Below, piece after piece: positions 48,293-55,646 of a DNA stretch of 58,816 nucleotides (within the stretch, counting starts at the first letter, position 1; every line of letters begins with the position of its first letter). Made by a program: the position numbers and the translations under genes. The notes beneath the pieces are model-generated. The model had not been told where the DNA came from and searched no databases. It saw only the letters and a list, made by a program, of their open reading frames with translations. The stretch covers positions 1 through 58,816 of the forward strand of contig CALWPC010000039.1 of NCBI GenBank assembly GCA_944383325.1, in the 5' to 3' direction. Source of the DNA: an uncultured Lachnospiraceae bacterium. GTDB lineage: Bacteria; Bacillota; Clostridia; Lachnospirales; Lachnospiraceae.

Positions 48293-48816
48293 ATTGGGCA
48301 GAGGGCAGAGCAAGCGGAATTCAGGTCGAGTATATCAACCCCGGCGGACCGGTCATCCGTCAGTGTAAGCTTTCGCTTGTTCGCAGATTGAGTAATAAAA
48401 TGATGTCGAGAGCGGCTCTGTACACTTACAAAAAAGAGTACAGCCTGGAGATTCTCATTATTGTAGAAACATTTTTAAAAGGGCGTTGGGAAGTATGGGA
48501 TTCGCGTCTGTTCAGCGAGACGTCCGTCGACAAATTGGAGGTTTATTTTGACTGTCCCTGTACGCCGTGCGAATATTCCCGGGTACGGGCCATGTTTTTT
48601 GCCAATGCGCAGGGCTATGGAACTCCGCACCGTGAGTTGCTGATCACAGAGGGCACATGGAATAACTGGGGACGCGACGACGGGATGGATGAACAGCGTT
48701 TTGTGCCGCTCGACGATTTTTATGATGGGGTTGAGCTTCCTCCACTGGAGGAGCAGGAGTATTTTGAAGAACAGCCGACTACATTTTTTAAATTTCGGGA
48801 ATCGCCTGACCGATAA
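48277..48816 (+). CDS. Unrecognised cytoplasmic protein, first paralogue of a tandem pair
   Basis: This 179-residue protein has no signal peptide. The first 29 residues align without gaps to the paralogue at 49039, both ending NPGGPVIRQ or DPGGPIIRQ, followed by CKL. The middle (SRAALYTYKKEYSLEILIIV, then FLKGRWEVW) and the end (SRVRAMFFANAQGYG, ELLITEGTWNNW) match the DUF6147 protein upstream in order and spacing. The start overlaps the upstream stop and has only GGAT before it, so coupling is likely. The function is unknown. Confidence 0.65.
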   Translation: MDHKLDWAEGRASGIQVEYINPGGPVIRQCKLSLVRRLSNKMMSRAALYTYKKEYSLEILIIVETFLKGRWEVWDSRLFSETSVDKLEVYFDCPCTPCEYSRVRAMFFANAQGYGTPHRELLITEGTWNNWGRDDGMDEQRFVPLDDFYDGVELPPLEEQEYFEEQPTTFFKFRESPDR

Positions 48817-48832
48817 ATACTGTCGTGAGCGA

Positions 48833-48864
48833 AAACCTGTCCGGAAATATCTGGGCAGGTTTTT
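48833..48864 (+). terminator. Terminator after the first paralogue
   Basis: AACCTGTCC pairs with GGGCAGGTT (one G-U) and six Ts follow. Confidence 0.8.
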
Positions 48865-48904
48865 TATTCAATAGGAAAGTTCGATGAACTTTCCTATTGA
48901 ATAA
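48864..48904. repeat. 41-base perfect stem-loop
   Basis: Arms of 19 bases (48864-48882 and 48886-48904) are exact complements around the three-base loop GAT. It follows the terminator immediately. It could be a repeat element or a second, bidirectional terminator; no copy is seen elsewhere in the window. Confidence 0.75.
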
Positions 48905-49038
48905 AATACAAAGGACGTAAAAATTTTTAAAAAAATAAATTTTTTTTGAGAAAAATTGTCATTTCGTCCATTGTTTTGCGATTTCTATATGTAACGGTTT
49001 TTGGAAAGAATGAAACAATTAAATAAGGGGGACTACAT

Positions 49039-49575
49039 ATGAAGAAACAAATCTCAACAAATAATGGCCGGGCAGAAAATATCCAGACAGCGCATATTGA
49101 TCCGGGCGGACCGATTATCCGGCAGTGTAAATTGACGATGGTGCGCAGACCGGGGCACCGGATTTTGGCGCGCGCAGGTTTTTACTGTTTTATGCCGGAG
49201 CGTTCCCTCGAATTGTTGCTTTTAATTGAGCGGTTTGACCGCGGAGTTTGGAAATGTGTGAAAAATACATTTATCACTAAGGATAAAGCGGAGAATATGG
49301 AAATTTATCTGGAGTGCAAATGCAAGTCCGGAGACTATTATCGGGCGAGGGGATTTTTTATTGTCAATGACCGCGGGGACGGTATGGTACAGCGGGAAAT
49401 TATCTATACGCGCGGGATATGGAATATATGGGGAGCAACAGACGGATACAACGAAATGGATAATGTGCCCCTTGATGAATTTTATGATGAAGTTCCGATG
49501 CCGGATGACCATGATCAGGCATATCGCGAGAAAGATCGGAAACCATATTATTATTTTCGAAACAAATTTGACTAA
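49039..49575 (+). CDS. Unrecognised cytoplasmic protein, second paralogue
   Basis: This 178-residue protein is the partner of the product at 48277. It shares PGGPIIRQCKL, VRR, then RAGFYCFMPERSLELLLLIE, RGVWK, YYRARGFFIV, REIIYTRGIWNIWG and a DEFYDEVPMP acidic end. No signal peptide or membrane helix. The ribosome site GGGGGA precedes the ATG by six bases. It is separated from the first paralogue by a terminator and the stem-loop, so it probably has its own promoter. The function is unknown. Confidence 0.65.
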   Translation: MKKQISTNNGRAENIQTAHIDPGGPIIRQCKLTMVRRPGHRILARAGFYCFMPERSLELLLLIERFDRGVWKCVKNTFITKDKAENMEIYLECKCKSGDYYRARGFFIVNDRGDGMVQREIIYTRGIWNIWGATDGYNEMDNVPLDEFYDEVPMPDDHDQAYREKDRKPYYYFRNKFD

Positions 49576-49675
49576 ACGTGCCTGAGAGCATACAATCTCT
49601 TCTTCCTTGTTTCCTTTATGTGGAAACTGTGTTATAATAACGCGGATTACTGTTTTCGGGAAGGAGAGATTGTAT

Positions 49676-51628
49676 TTGAGGCGAGTGGCAAAGACCACTG
49701 TGTTTGCGCTGCTGTGCGCAGCGGCGTTTCTTTTAAATAAAAAGGCGCTGTACGAGGGCGTTTCCAGGGATGTTCCTCTGTTTGAGGAAAAGTTGGGCGG
49801 AGTATTTGGGTTTGCCATTATTCTGGCCGTGTTGATTGTATTTTACTGGCGCGTAGATGTGTACAGACAACGGCATAGCGATTGTTCGCTGTCAATTCCT
49901 AAGAAAGTTTTGGCGGCTTTGTTTGCATTTTTTATGATTTTCGGGGAAAGCTACTGGATCGGAGATACATGGGATTATGCGGTCGGAAATTGGACGGTCC
50001 GGCTGTTTTGCGCACTGTTTGCGGTGGGATATAGTTATTTTTTCTGTCAGTTGTTTTGCGCGGTGCATGCGGCGGGCGCAAAGCTTGCGCGCCTTATGCG
50101 CGTTTCCGACGCCGAATGTACAAGCTTAGATGAGCGGCAGCCGCGCCGGATTCGGGCGGTGCGGTTCGTGTTTGAAAAGCATCCGATGCTCTGTTGTATG
50201 GGCATTATGCTTGTCTGTTGGGCGATCTATATGGCGGCTTTCTATCCGGCAATTTTGTCTCCGGATCCCAGTTTTCAAATCCGGCAGTTTTTTAATGTCG
50301 ATACCAAGTATGCGCAGGGAGTCATCCTCATTGATGAATCTGTGAAAATGACGAATCATCATCCGGTGGCGCATACAGTGCTGCTCGGCGGCTGTGTAAA
50401 GTTGGGCAGAGCGCTCGGCAATGACAATTTTGGGCTGTTTGTGTACAGTATGATTCAGACGCTTGTTCTGAGCGCGGCGCTTTCGGCAACCATTTGCATG
50501 CTGAAAAAACTGCGTGTTCCAACCGCGATGCGGGCGGTGCTGCTCGGTATTTATGCGCTTGTGCCGGTGTTTCCGTTTTATGCGATGTCCGCGGTGAAAG
50601 ATACGCTGTTTACTTCGTTTATGATTTTTTATTTGATTTTGATTGTAGATATTTTATGTTTTTACAGAGCGCAGAAACTTCGTGTCCGGCAGCTTGTGTG
50701 TTTGTTGTTGGTTGGCCTTCTCCTATGCCTGTTCCGAAATAACGGCCTGTATGTGATTGTGCTGTCTATGCCGTTTCTGGCGGTTGGGCTTCGGAGGAAT
50801 AAAAAGGCCTGCGCCGGAGTGTTAGCTGCTTTTGCAGGCGTGATTGTATTGTCCACAGCATACACAAAGGTGCTGCTCCCGGCATTTGGAATCTCTCCGG
50901 GGAGTATTCGCGAAGTGTTGTCGGTTCCGTTTCAGCAGACGGCCCGTTACGTGAAAGAGCATGGGGATGAGCTCACGGCGCATGAAACGGAAGTCATTGA
51001 CGGGATTTTGGGAATTGAGGATCTTGCGGAGAGATATGATCCGGAATTTGCAGATACGGTAAAAAATGAATTTAATAAATATACGACGACCGACGATCTG
51101 AAAGAATATTTTTCTGTATGGTTGAACGGTTTGCTGAAGCATCCCGATACGTATATTCAGGCGACAATGAATAATGTGTACGGCTATTTTTATCCTGGAG
51201 CGACAAACTGGTATATTTACCATAATTTTGATAAACGGATTACAAAGGATCATCTTGTCGATTATTCGTATCTGGAACAGACCGAGGGACTGCGCGACGT
51301 TTTAACTGCATACGGCGTTATTTTTCCGTATATTCCGGTCATCGGATGGCTGTGTAATATTGGTTTTAATACGTTAGTGCTGTTGTATTTGACCGTGACG
51401 CTGCTAGAGCGCAGGGAAATGCGGCGGTATCTTCCGGTAGTGCTGCCGATGCTAGCGACGCTGCTGATTTGTGTCGCATCGCCGGTGAACACCTATTTTC
51501 GCTATGCGATGCCGTATGTATTTGCGATGCCGATGATGACGCTTGCATTTTGGAGACTGCTGCATCCGGCGGCGCATGATGAGACGGAGCGCTGTTTGGA
51601 GGAAAGTTGTCCGGCCGTTTCAAACTGA
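49676..51628 (+). CDS. DUF6020 family polytopic membrane protein
   Basis: This 650-residue protein has about 11-13 predicted membrane helices and a soluble loop (about 415-530) before the last set of helices. A conserved-looking periplasmic stretch SPDPSFQIRQFFNVDTK and TNHHPVAHTVLLG, with a paired His, precedes further helices. The layout (helices, DP- and HH-containing loops) recalls GT-C-type glycosyltransferases, but the family is named DUF6020 as I recall and its reaction is not known. I choose the TTG at 49676 because GGAAGGAGAG precedes it; the ORF start at 49607 has none. A TATAAT lies near 49633. Confidence 0.75.
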   Translation: MRRVAKTTVFALLCAAAFLLNKKALYEGVSRDVPLFEEKLGGVFGFAIILAVLIVFYWRVDVYRQRHSDCSLSIPKKVLAALFAFFMIFGESYWIGDTWDYAVGNWTVRLFCALFAVGYSYFFCQLFCAVHAAGAKLARLMRVSDAECTSLDERQPRRIRAVRFVFEKHPMLCCMGIMLVCWAIYMAAFYPAILSPDPSFQIRQFFNVDTKYAQGVILIDESVKMTNHHPVAHTVLLGGCVKLGRALGNDNFGLFVYSMIQTLVLSAALSATICMLKKLRVPTAMRAVLLGIYALVPVFPFYAMSAVKDTLFTSFMIFYLILIVDILCFYRAQKLRVRQLVCLLLVGLLLCLFRNNGLYVIVLSMPFLAVGLRRNKKACAGVLAAFAGVIVLSTAYTKVLLPAFGISPGSIREVLSVPFQQTARYVKEHGDELTAHETEVIDGILGIEDLAERYDPEFADTVKNEFNKYTTTDDLKEYFSVWLNGLLKHPDTYIQATMNNVYGYFYPGATNWYIYHNFDKRITKDHLVDYSYLEQTEGLRDVLTAYGVIFPYIPVIGWLCNIGFNTLVLLYLTVTLLERREMRRYLPVVLPMLATLLICVASPVNTYFRYAMPYVFAMPMMTLAFWRLLHPAAHDETERCLEESCPAVSN

Positions 51629-51710
51629 TGCTGTCTTTACGAATAGATTCCTTCATTTTACAAATAATATGCCTATACGCACTTATCACGATAACTGGAG
51701 GAATTTATAG

Positions 51711-51887
51711 ATGAAAGCTACTGGAATTGTAAGAAGAATAGATGATCTTGGCCGTGTAGTCGTTCCGAAGGAAATTCGCAGGACACTTCGAATTCGCGAG
51801 GGAGACCCGTTACATACATCATTGACACCGTATGAAAAGTTCTGTTATGCAATGCTTCAGTTCGCTGAACGCTGCATCGGAAAATAA
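51711..51887 (+). pseudogene. spoVT/abrB-type regulator truncated by island insertion
   Basis: The first 34 codons encode a perfect SpoVT/AbrB N-terminal DNA-binding domain (MKATGIVRRIDDLGRVVVPK and EIRRTLRIREGDPL). After GDPL the sequence leaves the family and continues with HTSLTPYEKFCYAMLQFAER and a stop, for 58 residues in all. The break is at about 51812. What follows is mobile-element DNA (tnpV, tnpW), so an element has most likely inserted here and its edge supplies the new tail. The missing half of the gene is not in the window. The domain alone might still bind DNA. Confidence 0.75.
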
Positions 51888-51907
51888 ATTTTACGGAGGT
51901 CATTGAA

Positions 51908-52276
51908 ATGACAGAGTATGAGAAAATGGGCGGTACATACCGCCGGACAGGAGACTACATTCTCCCCAACCTTGAAATTGCTACCGGAGAGGACAGCTCC
52001 ATCGGCGTGTGGGCAGAGCGGCACAGGCGATTTCTTAAATCGCAGCATCGGGTAAGATATTACAATTTGCTGACGGCGGGAAAATTAAATACATACCTTG
52101 CCGAACTCGACCAAGCAGCTGAGAATCTGTTTGCCTGTCTTGTGCAATCCCTTGCCGAAAAAGATGGCGTTACGGAAAAACTGAAAGCCGCCGCACCGAT
52201 GGAGTGGGTGCAGAAGATGAACAATATCCGTAACCAGGCCACCGAAATTGTCAACGCCGAGGTGGTTTATGCTTGA
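51908..52276 (+). CDS. tnpV: TnpV-like mobile-element protein
   Basis: This 122-residue helical protein (MTEYEKMGGTYRRTGDYILP at the start, WVQKMNNIRNQATEIVNAEV at the end) matches TnpV of Tn4451/Tn4453-type mobilisable elements. Its job is unknown. The ribosome site GGAGGTCATTGAA is strong. Its stop overlaps the start of tnpW by three bases. It marks the inner side of an island that begins in the spoVT-like gene. Confidence 0.8.
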   Translation: MTEYEKMGGTYRRTGDYILPNLEIATGEDSSIGVWAERHRRFLKSQHRVRYYNLLTAGKLNTYLAELDQAAENLFACLVQSLAEKDGVTEKLKAAAPMEWVQKMNNIRNQATEIVNAEVVYA

Positions 52277-52446
52277 AAAGGTATTACATTTACATCACGC
52301 CCGAAGAAAGAAATTTGATAACTGAAAGCCTTGTCGCAAAGAAAAACTTGCTCATAGCGACGGGCAAATATACAGACGGCGTTGACGAGGTTTTACTAAA
52401 AATAATGCGAGTGAAATTGAAAAAAGTGCGTGTAATCTACACATAG
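52273..52446 (+). CDS. TnpW-like mobile-element protein (TTG start)
   Basis: This 57-residue protein starts at a TTG overlapping the tnpV stop codon (start 52273, stop 52446) and contains YYIYITPEERNLITESLV and TGKYTDGVDEVLLKI. It aligns with the truncated ORF at the left window edge. Tn4451/Tn4453-like elements carry such a gene behind tnpV. The function is unknown. Confidence 0.7.
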   Translation: MKRYYIYITPEERNLITESLVAKKNLLIATGKYTDGVDEVLLKIMRVKLKKVRVIYT

Positions 52447-52454
52447 GACACGAA

Positions 52455-52505
52455 AAAGGCACAGCCTTCGAACTAAAAATCCGTTGGTTGTGCCTTTCTT
52501 TTTTC
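52455..52505 (+). terminator. Terminator after tnpW
   Basis: AAAGGCACAGCC pairs with GGTTGTGCCTTT (one G-U) around a 19-base loop, then CTTTTTTC. Confidence 0.85.
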
Positions 52506-52527
52506 TATGGCATTTTGCTCTGTATCA

Positions 52528-52655
52528 TCTTAGCGAGCAGACCATTTGTGGATAGGTTTCCACAAACGGTGCTTTGCTCGTAAGCCGTACCGTCTTAGCG
52601 AGCAGTGTATTTGGGTAGCCACGCTACCAAATAGCTCTCGTTAGGGATACCCTAA
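52528..52655. repeat. Two structured direct repeats plus a small hairpin
   Basis: The 13-mer TCTTAGCGAGCAG occurs at 52528-52540 and 52593-52605, 65 bases apart. Each copy is followed by its own perfect or near-perfect hairpin (52545-52566, TTTGTGGA/TCCACAAA; 52609-52632, ATTTGGGTAGC/GCTACCAAAT). It then meets a complementary partner (GCTCGTAAG or GCTCTCGTTAGG), so each unit folds as a hairpin within a longer stem. A third hairpin, TTAGGG-ATA-CCCTAA, is at 52641-52655. The units lie between tnpW and the end of the RM operon. Confidence 0.7.
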
Positions 52656-52667
52656 TACCATTTAAAG

Positions 52668-52841
52668 TTACTTTTCGCTTTTCACAGCATTGCTTCCACT
52701 TTTGGGCGGTGTGGGAGCTTTGGTCACATTGTTAGCGGGTTGATAACCAAAATTTCCGTTAGGTTTTGGTTGATACCCTCTTTGCTCAGAATTAGATGTT
52801 GGTTGATACCCTTCATTAAGTGGTTTGCGTTCGTTAGCCAA
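52668..52841 (-). CDS. Small GYQP-repeat protein
   Basis: A TTG start at 52841, behind AAGGAG, opens 57 codons on the minus strand. The protein is unusual: GYQP occurs three times (residues 11-14, 22-25 and 32-35), each after a short polar stretch. A PTPP-containing, lysine-rich, probably disordered tail (KAPTPPKSGSNAVKSEK) follows. There is no signal peptide or helix. It starts two bases after the DUF6338 stop, so it is translationally coupled to that gene. I recall similar GYQP-type small proteins beside DUF6338 genes in defence-like regions of other bacteria, but with no known role. Confidence 0.65.
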   Translation of the reverse strand: MANERKPLNEGYQPTSNSEQRGYQPKPNGNFGYQPANNVTKAPTPPKSGSNAVKSEK

Positions 52842-52843
52842 TG

Positions 52844-53443
52844 TTATTCTCCTTTCTTGAATTCGATTAGTTTTATTTGATCTTTAGCCACATAAAAACC
52901 TTCGCTTTCAGAATCTTCTTTCCAATTATCATTTTCAAAGATGTATCCTTTTTCTATGAAAATATCTCTTTCCTCATAATCCGAAGATGTAAAAGAATTA
53001 TTTGAATACCAACCATATAGTTTCGTATCATCAAGTAACGTAATAATAACAAAACTACTTTTTTGCTTTGAAAAATAATAATCCCAGGCTGTTGGCGTTG
53101 TATGTATAGTATTGACTTTGAGTTTAGATAACACTCTATCTATCCATTGATATTGCTTGATTATAGCGATAGCAAATCCCAAAATACTAGAACCTACTGT
53201 TGAAATAAGTATTAAAAGTATCCAATGTAAGGAGGTTGATATTTTCTCACAATCGAGCACAATTTTATATAGCCAACTATAAATAGCACAACTTATCAAA
53301 CTGAAAAATATACATTTTAGTAAGTAAACACATTCATTTTGCTTTTTAGGAGGATTTGTTGCATCTATTACGGAATTTACTATAAATCCTGGTAAAATAA
53401 AAATTGCAGTATAAAATATTGCATCAAACGAATCAATTATCAT
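52844..53443 (-). CDS. DUF6338 family membrane protein
   Basis: This 199-residue protein has three predicted membrane helices (about 7-26, 43-62 and 74-96) and a C-terminal cytoplasmic domain (about 110-199). That domain has TAWDYYFSKQKSSFVIITLL, KLYGWYSNNSFTSSDYEERD and the ending KLIEFKKGE, matching my recollection of DUF6338. The function is unknown. It lies 14 bases after res and two bases before the GYQP gene in one operon. GAGGTTTATAGT precedes the ATG. Confidence 0.75.
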   Translation of the reverse strand: MIIDSFDAIFYTAIFILPGFIVNSVIDATNPPKKQNECVYLLKCIFFSLISCAIYSWLYKIVLDCEKISTSLHWILLILISTVGSSILGFAIAIIKQYQWIDRVLSKLKVNTIHTTPTAWDYYFSKQKSSFVIITLLDDTKLYGWYSNNSFTSSDYEERDIFIEKGYIFENDNWKEDSESEGFYVAKDQIKLIEFKKGE

Positions 53444-53457
53444 ACTATAAACCTCGC

Positions 53458-55644
53458 TTATGGCAATACGCCTTCAAGCACTTGCCAATCATTACTACCT
53501 ATATCATCGGAATAATTGTCCATACAAATACACAGTTCATCGGTAGTTGCATCGTTACGCACAATACCACCCTTTAAGCCGTGCTCATCAAGATATGCTT
53601 TCAATACACCAAATTTCTTCGGTGTATAAAGGTCTATATCTTGACTATTGCCGCTCCGGTCAAAGCCTCCTTTAGTTTCGATAATCCACAACTCACCGTT
53701 AACGGAAATAATATAGTCGGGGTAGAACAGTTTTTGTCTATTGGAATTGTCCACATAGACGATAGAAAAATATTCATTGCCCTTATCTCCGTTTTTATAC
53801 CACCATTCAACGCTATCGGAACGCTCACAGAATTTCTCGAACTTCACTTCCGACATAGAGCGTGGTGCGGCAGACGAGAGATAATTCTGATACACATTCT
53901 TTTTCATAACGAGCTGTGTTTTCGCATCGCCGTTGTATGTAAACAAACAAGATTGCGGAATACGGAACTCATAGAAAGATTTTTGTTGAATTTCCAACTG
54001 CAGCTGTGCCAATTCATAAGCCATAGCTTCCCGCACTAAATGTCGAAGTTTGTCGGCGTTGTTCAGCACAAACGCATAAACCTCTCTCGGCTCTAAAGCG
54101 AGAATTTTACGGCTGTACTTAAAGTTTTTGTCAAACAGTTTACGGATAATGGTATTCATATACGAATATTCCATACCGATTTCCAAGCCAATTTTACCGA
54201 CTTTTTGGTGGTAATCTCGTCCGTGCTTATGGGTATTCAATTTTTCGTTTACTGCAATAGCGTTCATATCTGCCGCCGCAAAATCGAGGGTGGCAGTTTC
54301 GCCCGAAAGGGTGTTTTTTACAATATTTTCGCTCAGTTCGTATCCTGCAGTCTGCAAACGGGTACGATTTTCCGTTTTATCCGTGCCTATGCCGAGTTCC
54401 TTTTGAGCGTAGGCAACTATGGATTGTACTGCCTTTTGCGGATTACGAGTGCTTGTTACCATAGTTCTCTGCTCGCTTGTGAGCGTTACGTCTTTATACT
54501 CATTTTTGAGGAAAAGTGTACAAGCATTTAACGCACCTTTGTCGAGAGCCATTTTTACGCCTGCGGTGAATTTTTCATCGAGAGTGTAAAGATAGCAACT
54601 GTCGAGCAAATCGCTTTGATAGTGTTTTGCTTCAGGCATACGGCGAATACGTCCTATGGTTTGTATTTCAAAGGTTTCGTCCATATTATCACGGAGCTTT
54701 ACGAGAATATGTGCTCTCGGACAATCCCAACCTGTAGCAACCGCTTGCTTTATGATAACGGCAGATGATACGGCATTAGGTTTGTCAATCCCCTCCAAGT
54801 TTTCGTGTTGGTCGGAGAGCCATACCGCAAGTTGTCCGTTCTCGTAAGTCAACCCCTGCGTTTCGAGGTAATGTTCCACACCGTCCTGCAAGGTTTCCGA
54901 CTTGTTCGGGATCTGAATTACAATTAAGGGGTTAATGTCGGTATTATTTTGTAAAAATGCTGCACGGAGTTCTCTCTGCTTTTGGAGTGCCTTTTCAAGA
55001 AGAAACGCCGTTTGATCGTCCGTTTCTATCGTTTGCGGAAAATCTTGGTTGATAACAAGCATTTTCTTGATAAGTCCCGCCGCAATTACATCTTCTTCGG
55101 GAATTTCAATAATTTCCGCCTTTGCTATGCCTTTAGGGGTGGCAGAGCAACGGATAATCTTGTCCGTGTGGAAATACTGTATGATTTCATCGGCTTTTAT
55201 GGTGTTGTTTTGGTGGCTCTCGTCAACGATAATCACAAAGCGGATACCGTCATTGAGAGCGTGCTCAATATGCTCTAAAAAATTTGTGCGTTCACTATCT
55301 TTAAGGGCGTTATTGCCTTTCTTGGTCAGTTTCTCCCAATTTATAAAGCAACTGTCATTTTCCTCAAAACCTGCGGTCATAACATCGGAGAGTAGTTTTG
55401 TCTGCGAAGCGTGGATATATTTATCCATTTTCGCTTTGCTCTGTTCTTCAAGGTTGCCCTTGCCCGGCGTGAGCCATACAAAGACGGTTTTCGGAAAAGA
55501 CTGTATGTATTGGTGCATAAAGTAGGTAAGAATAATGGTTTTACCACTGCCTGTAGGACTTTTGAGGATAATATCACGTGCAGGCTTGTCCATAGCTTCA
55601 AACAACGATTTTACCGCATTTAATTGAAATTCTTTTAATTCCAT
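53458..55644 (-). CDS. Type III restriction enzyme Res subunit
   Basis: Res is the ATP-dependent helicase-nuclease of type III systems; it cleaves DNA when two unmodified sites meet head to head. The 728-residue product has Walker A KSPTGSGKTIILTYF (about 28-42), DESH (141-144), and the superfamily 2 late motif ATGWDCPRAHILVKLR. At the C-terminus there is a PD-(D/E)xK nuclease: D about 643 in FYPDYIIS and ExK about 656-658 in WIIETKGGF. The ATG at 55644 follows GGAGGGTTGATT; a TTG six bases earlier is too near the ribosome site. It overlaps or abuts mod. It is shorter than many Res proteins (about 900). Confidence 0.9.
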   Translation of the reverse strand: MELKEFQLNAVKSLFEAMDKPARDIILKSPTGSGKTIILTYFMHQYIQSFPKTVFVWLTPGKGNLEEQSKAKMDKYIHASQTKLLSDVMTAGFEENDSCFINWEKLTKKGNNALKDSERTNFLEHIEHALNDGIRFVIIVDESHQNNTIKADEIIQYFHTDKIIRCSATPKGIAKAEIIEIPEEDVIAAGLIKKMLVINQDFPQTIETDDQTAFLLEKALQKQRELRAAFLQNNTDINPLIVIQIPNKSETLQDGVEHYLETQGLTYENGQLAVWLSDQHENLEGIDKPNAVSSAVIIKQAVATGWDCPRAHILVKLRDNMDETFEIQTIGRIRRMPEAKHYQSDLLDSCYLYTLDEKFTAGVKMALDKGALNACTLFLKNEYKDVTLTSEQRTMVTSTRNPQKAVQSIVAYAQKELGIGTDKTENRTRLQTAGYELSENIVKNTLSGETATLDFAAADMNAIAVNEKLNTHKHGRDYHQKVGKIGLEIGMEYSYMNTIIRKLFDKNFKYSRKILALEPREVYAFVLNNADKLRHLVREAMAYELAQLQLEIQQKSFYEFRIPQSCLFTYNGDAKTQLVMKKNVYQNYLSSAAPRSMSEVKFEKFCERSDSVEWWYKNGDKGNEYFSIVYVDNSNRQKLFYPDYIISVNGELWIIETKGGFDRSGNSQDIDLYTPKKFGVLKAYLDEHGLKGGIVRNDATTDELCICMDNYSDDIGSNDWQVLEGVLP

Positions 55645-55646
55645 AA

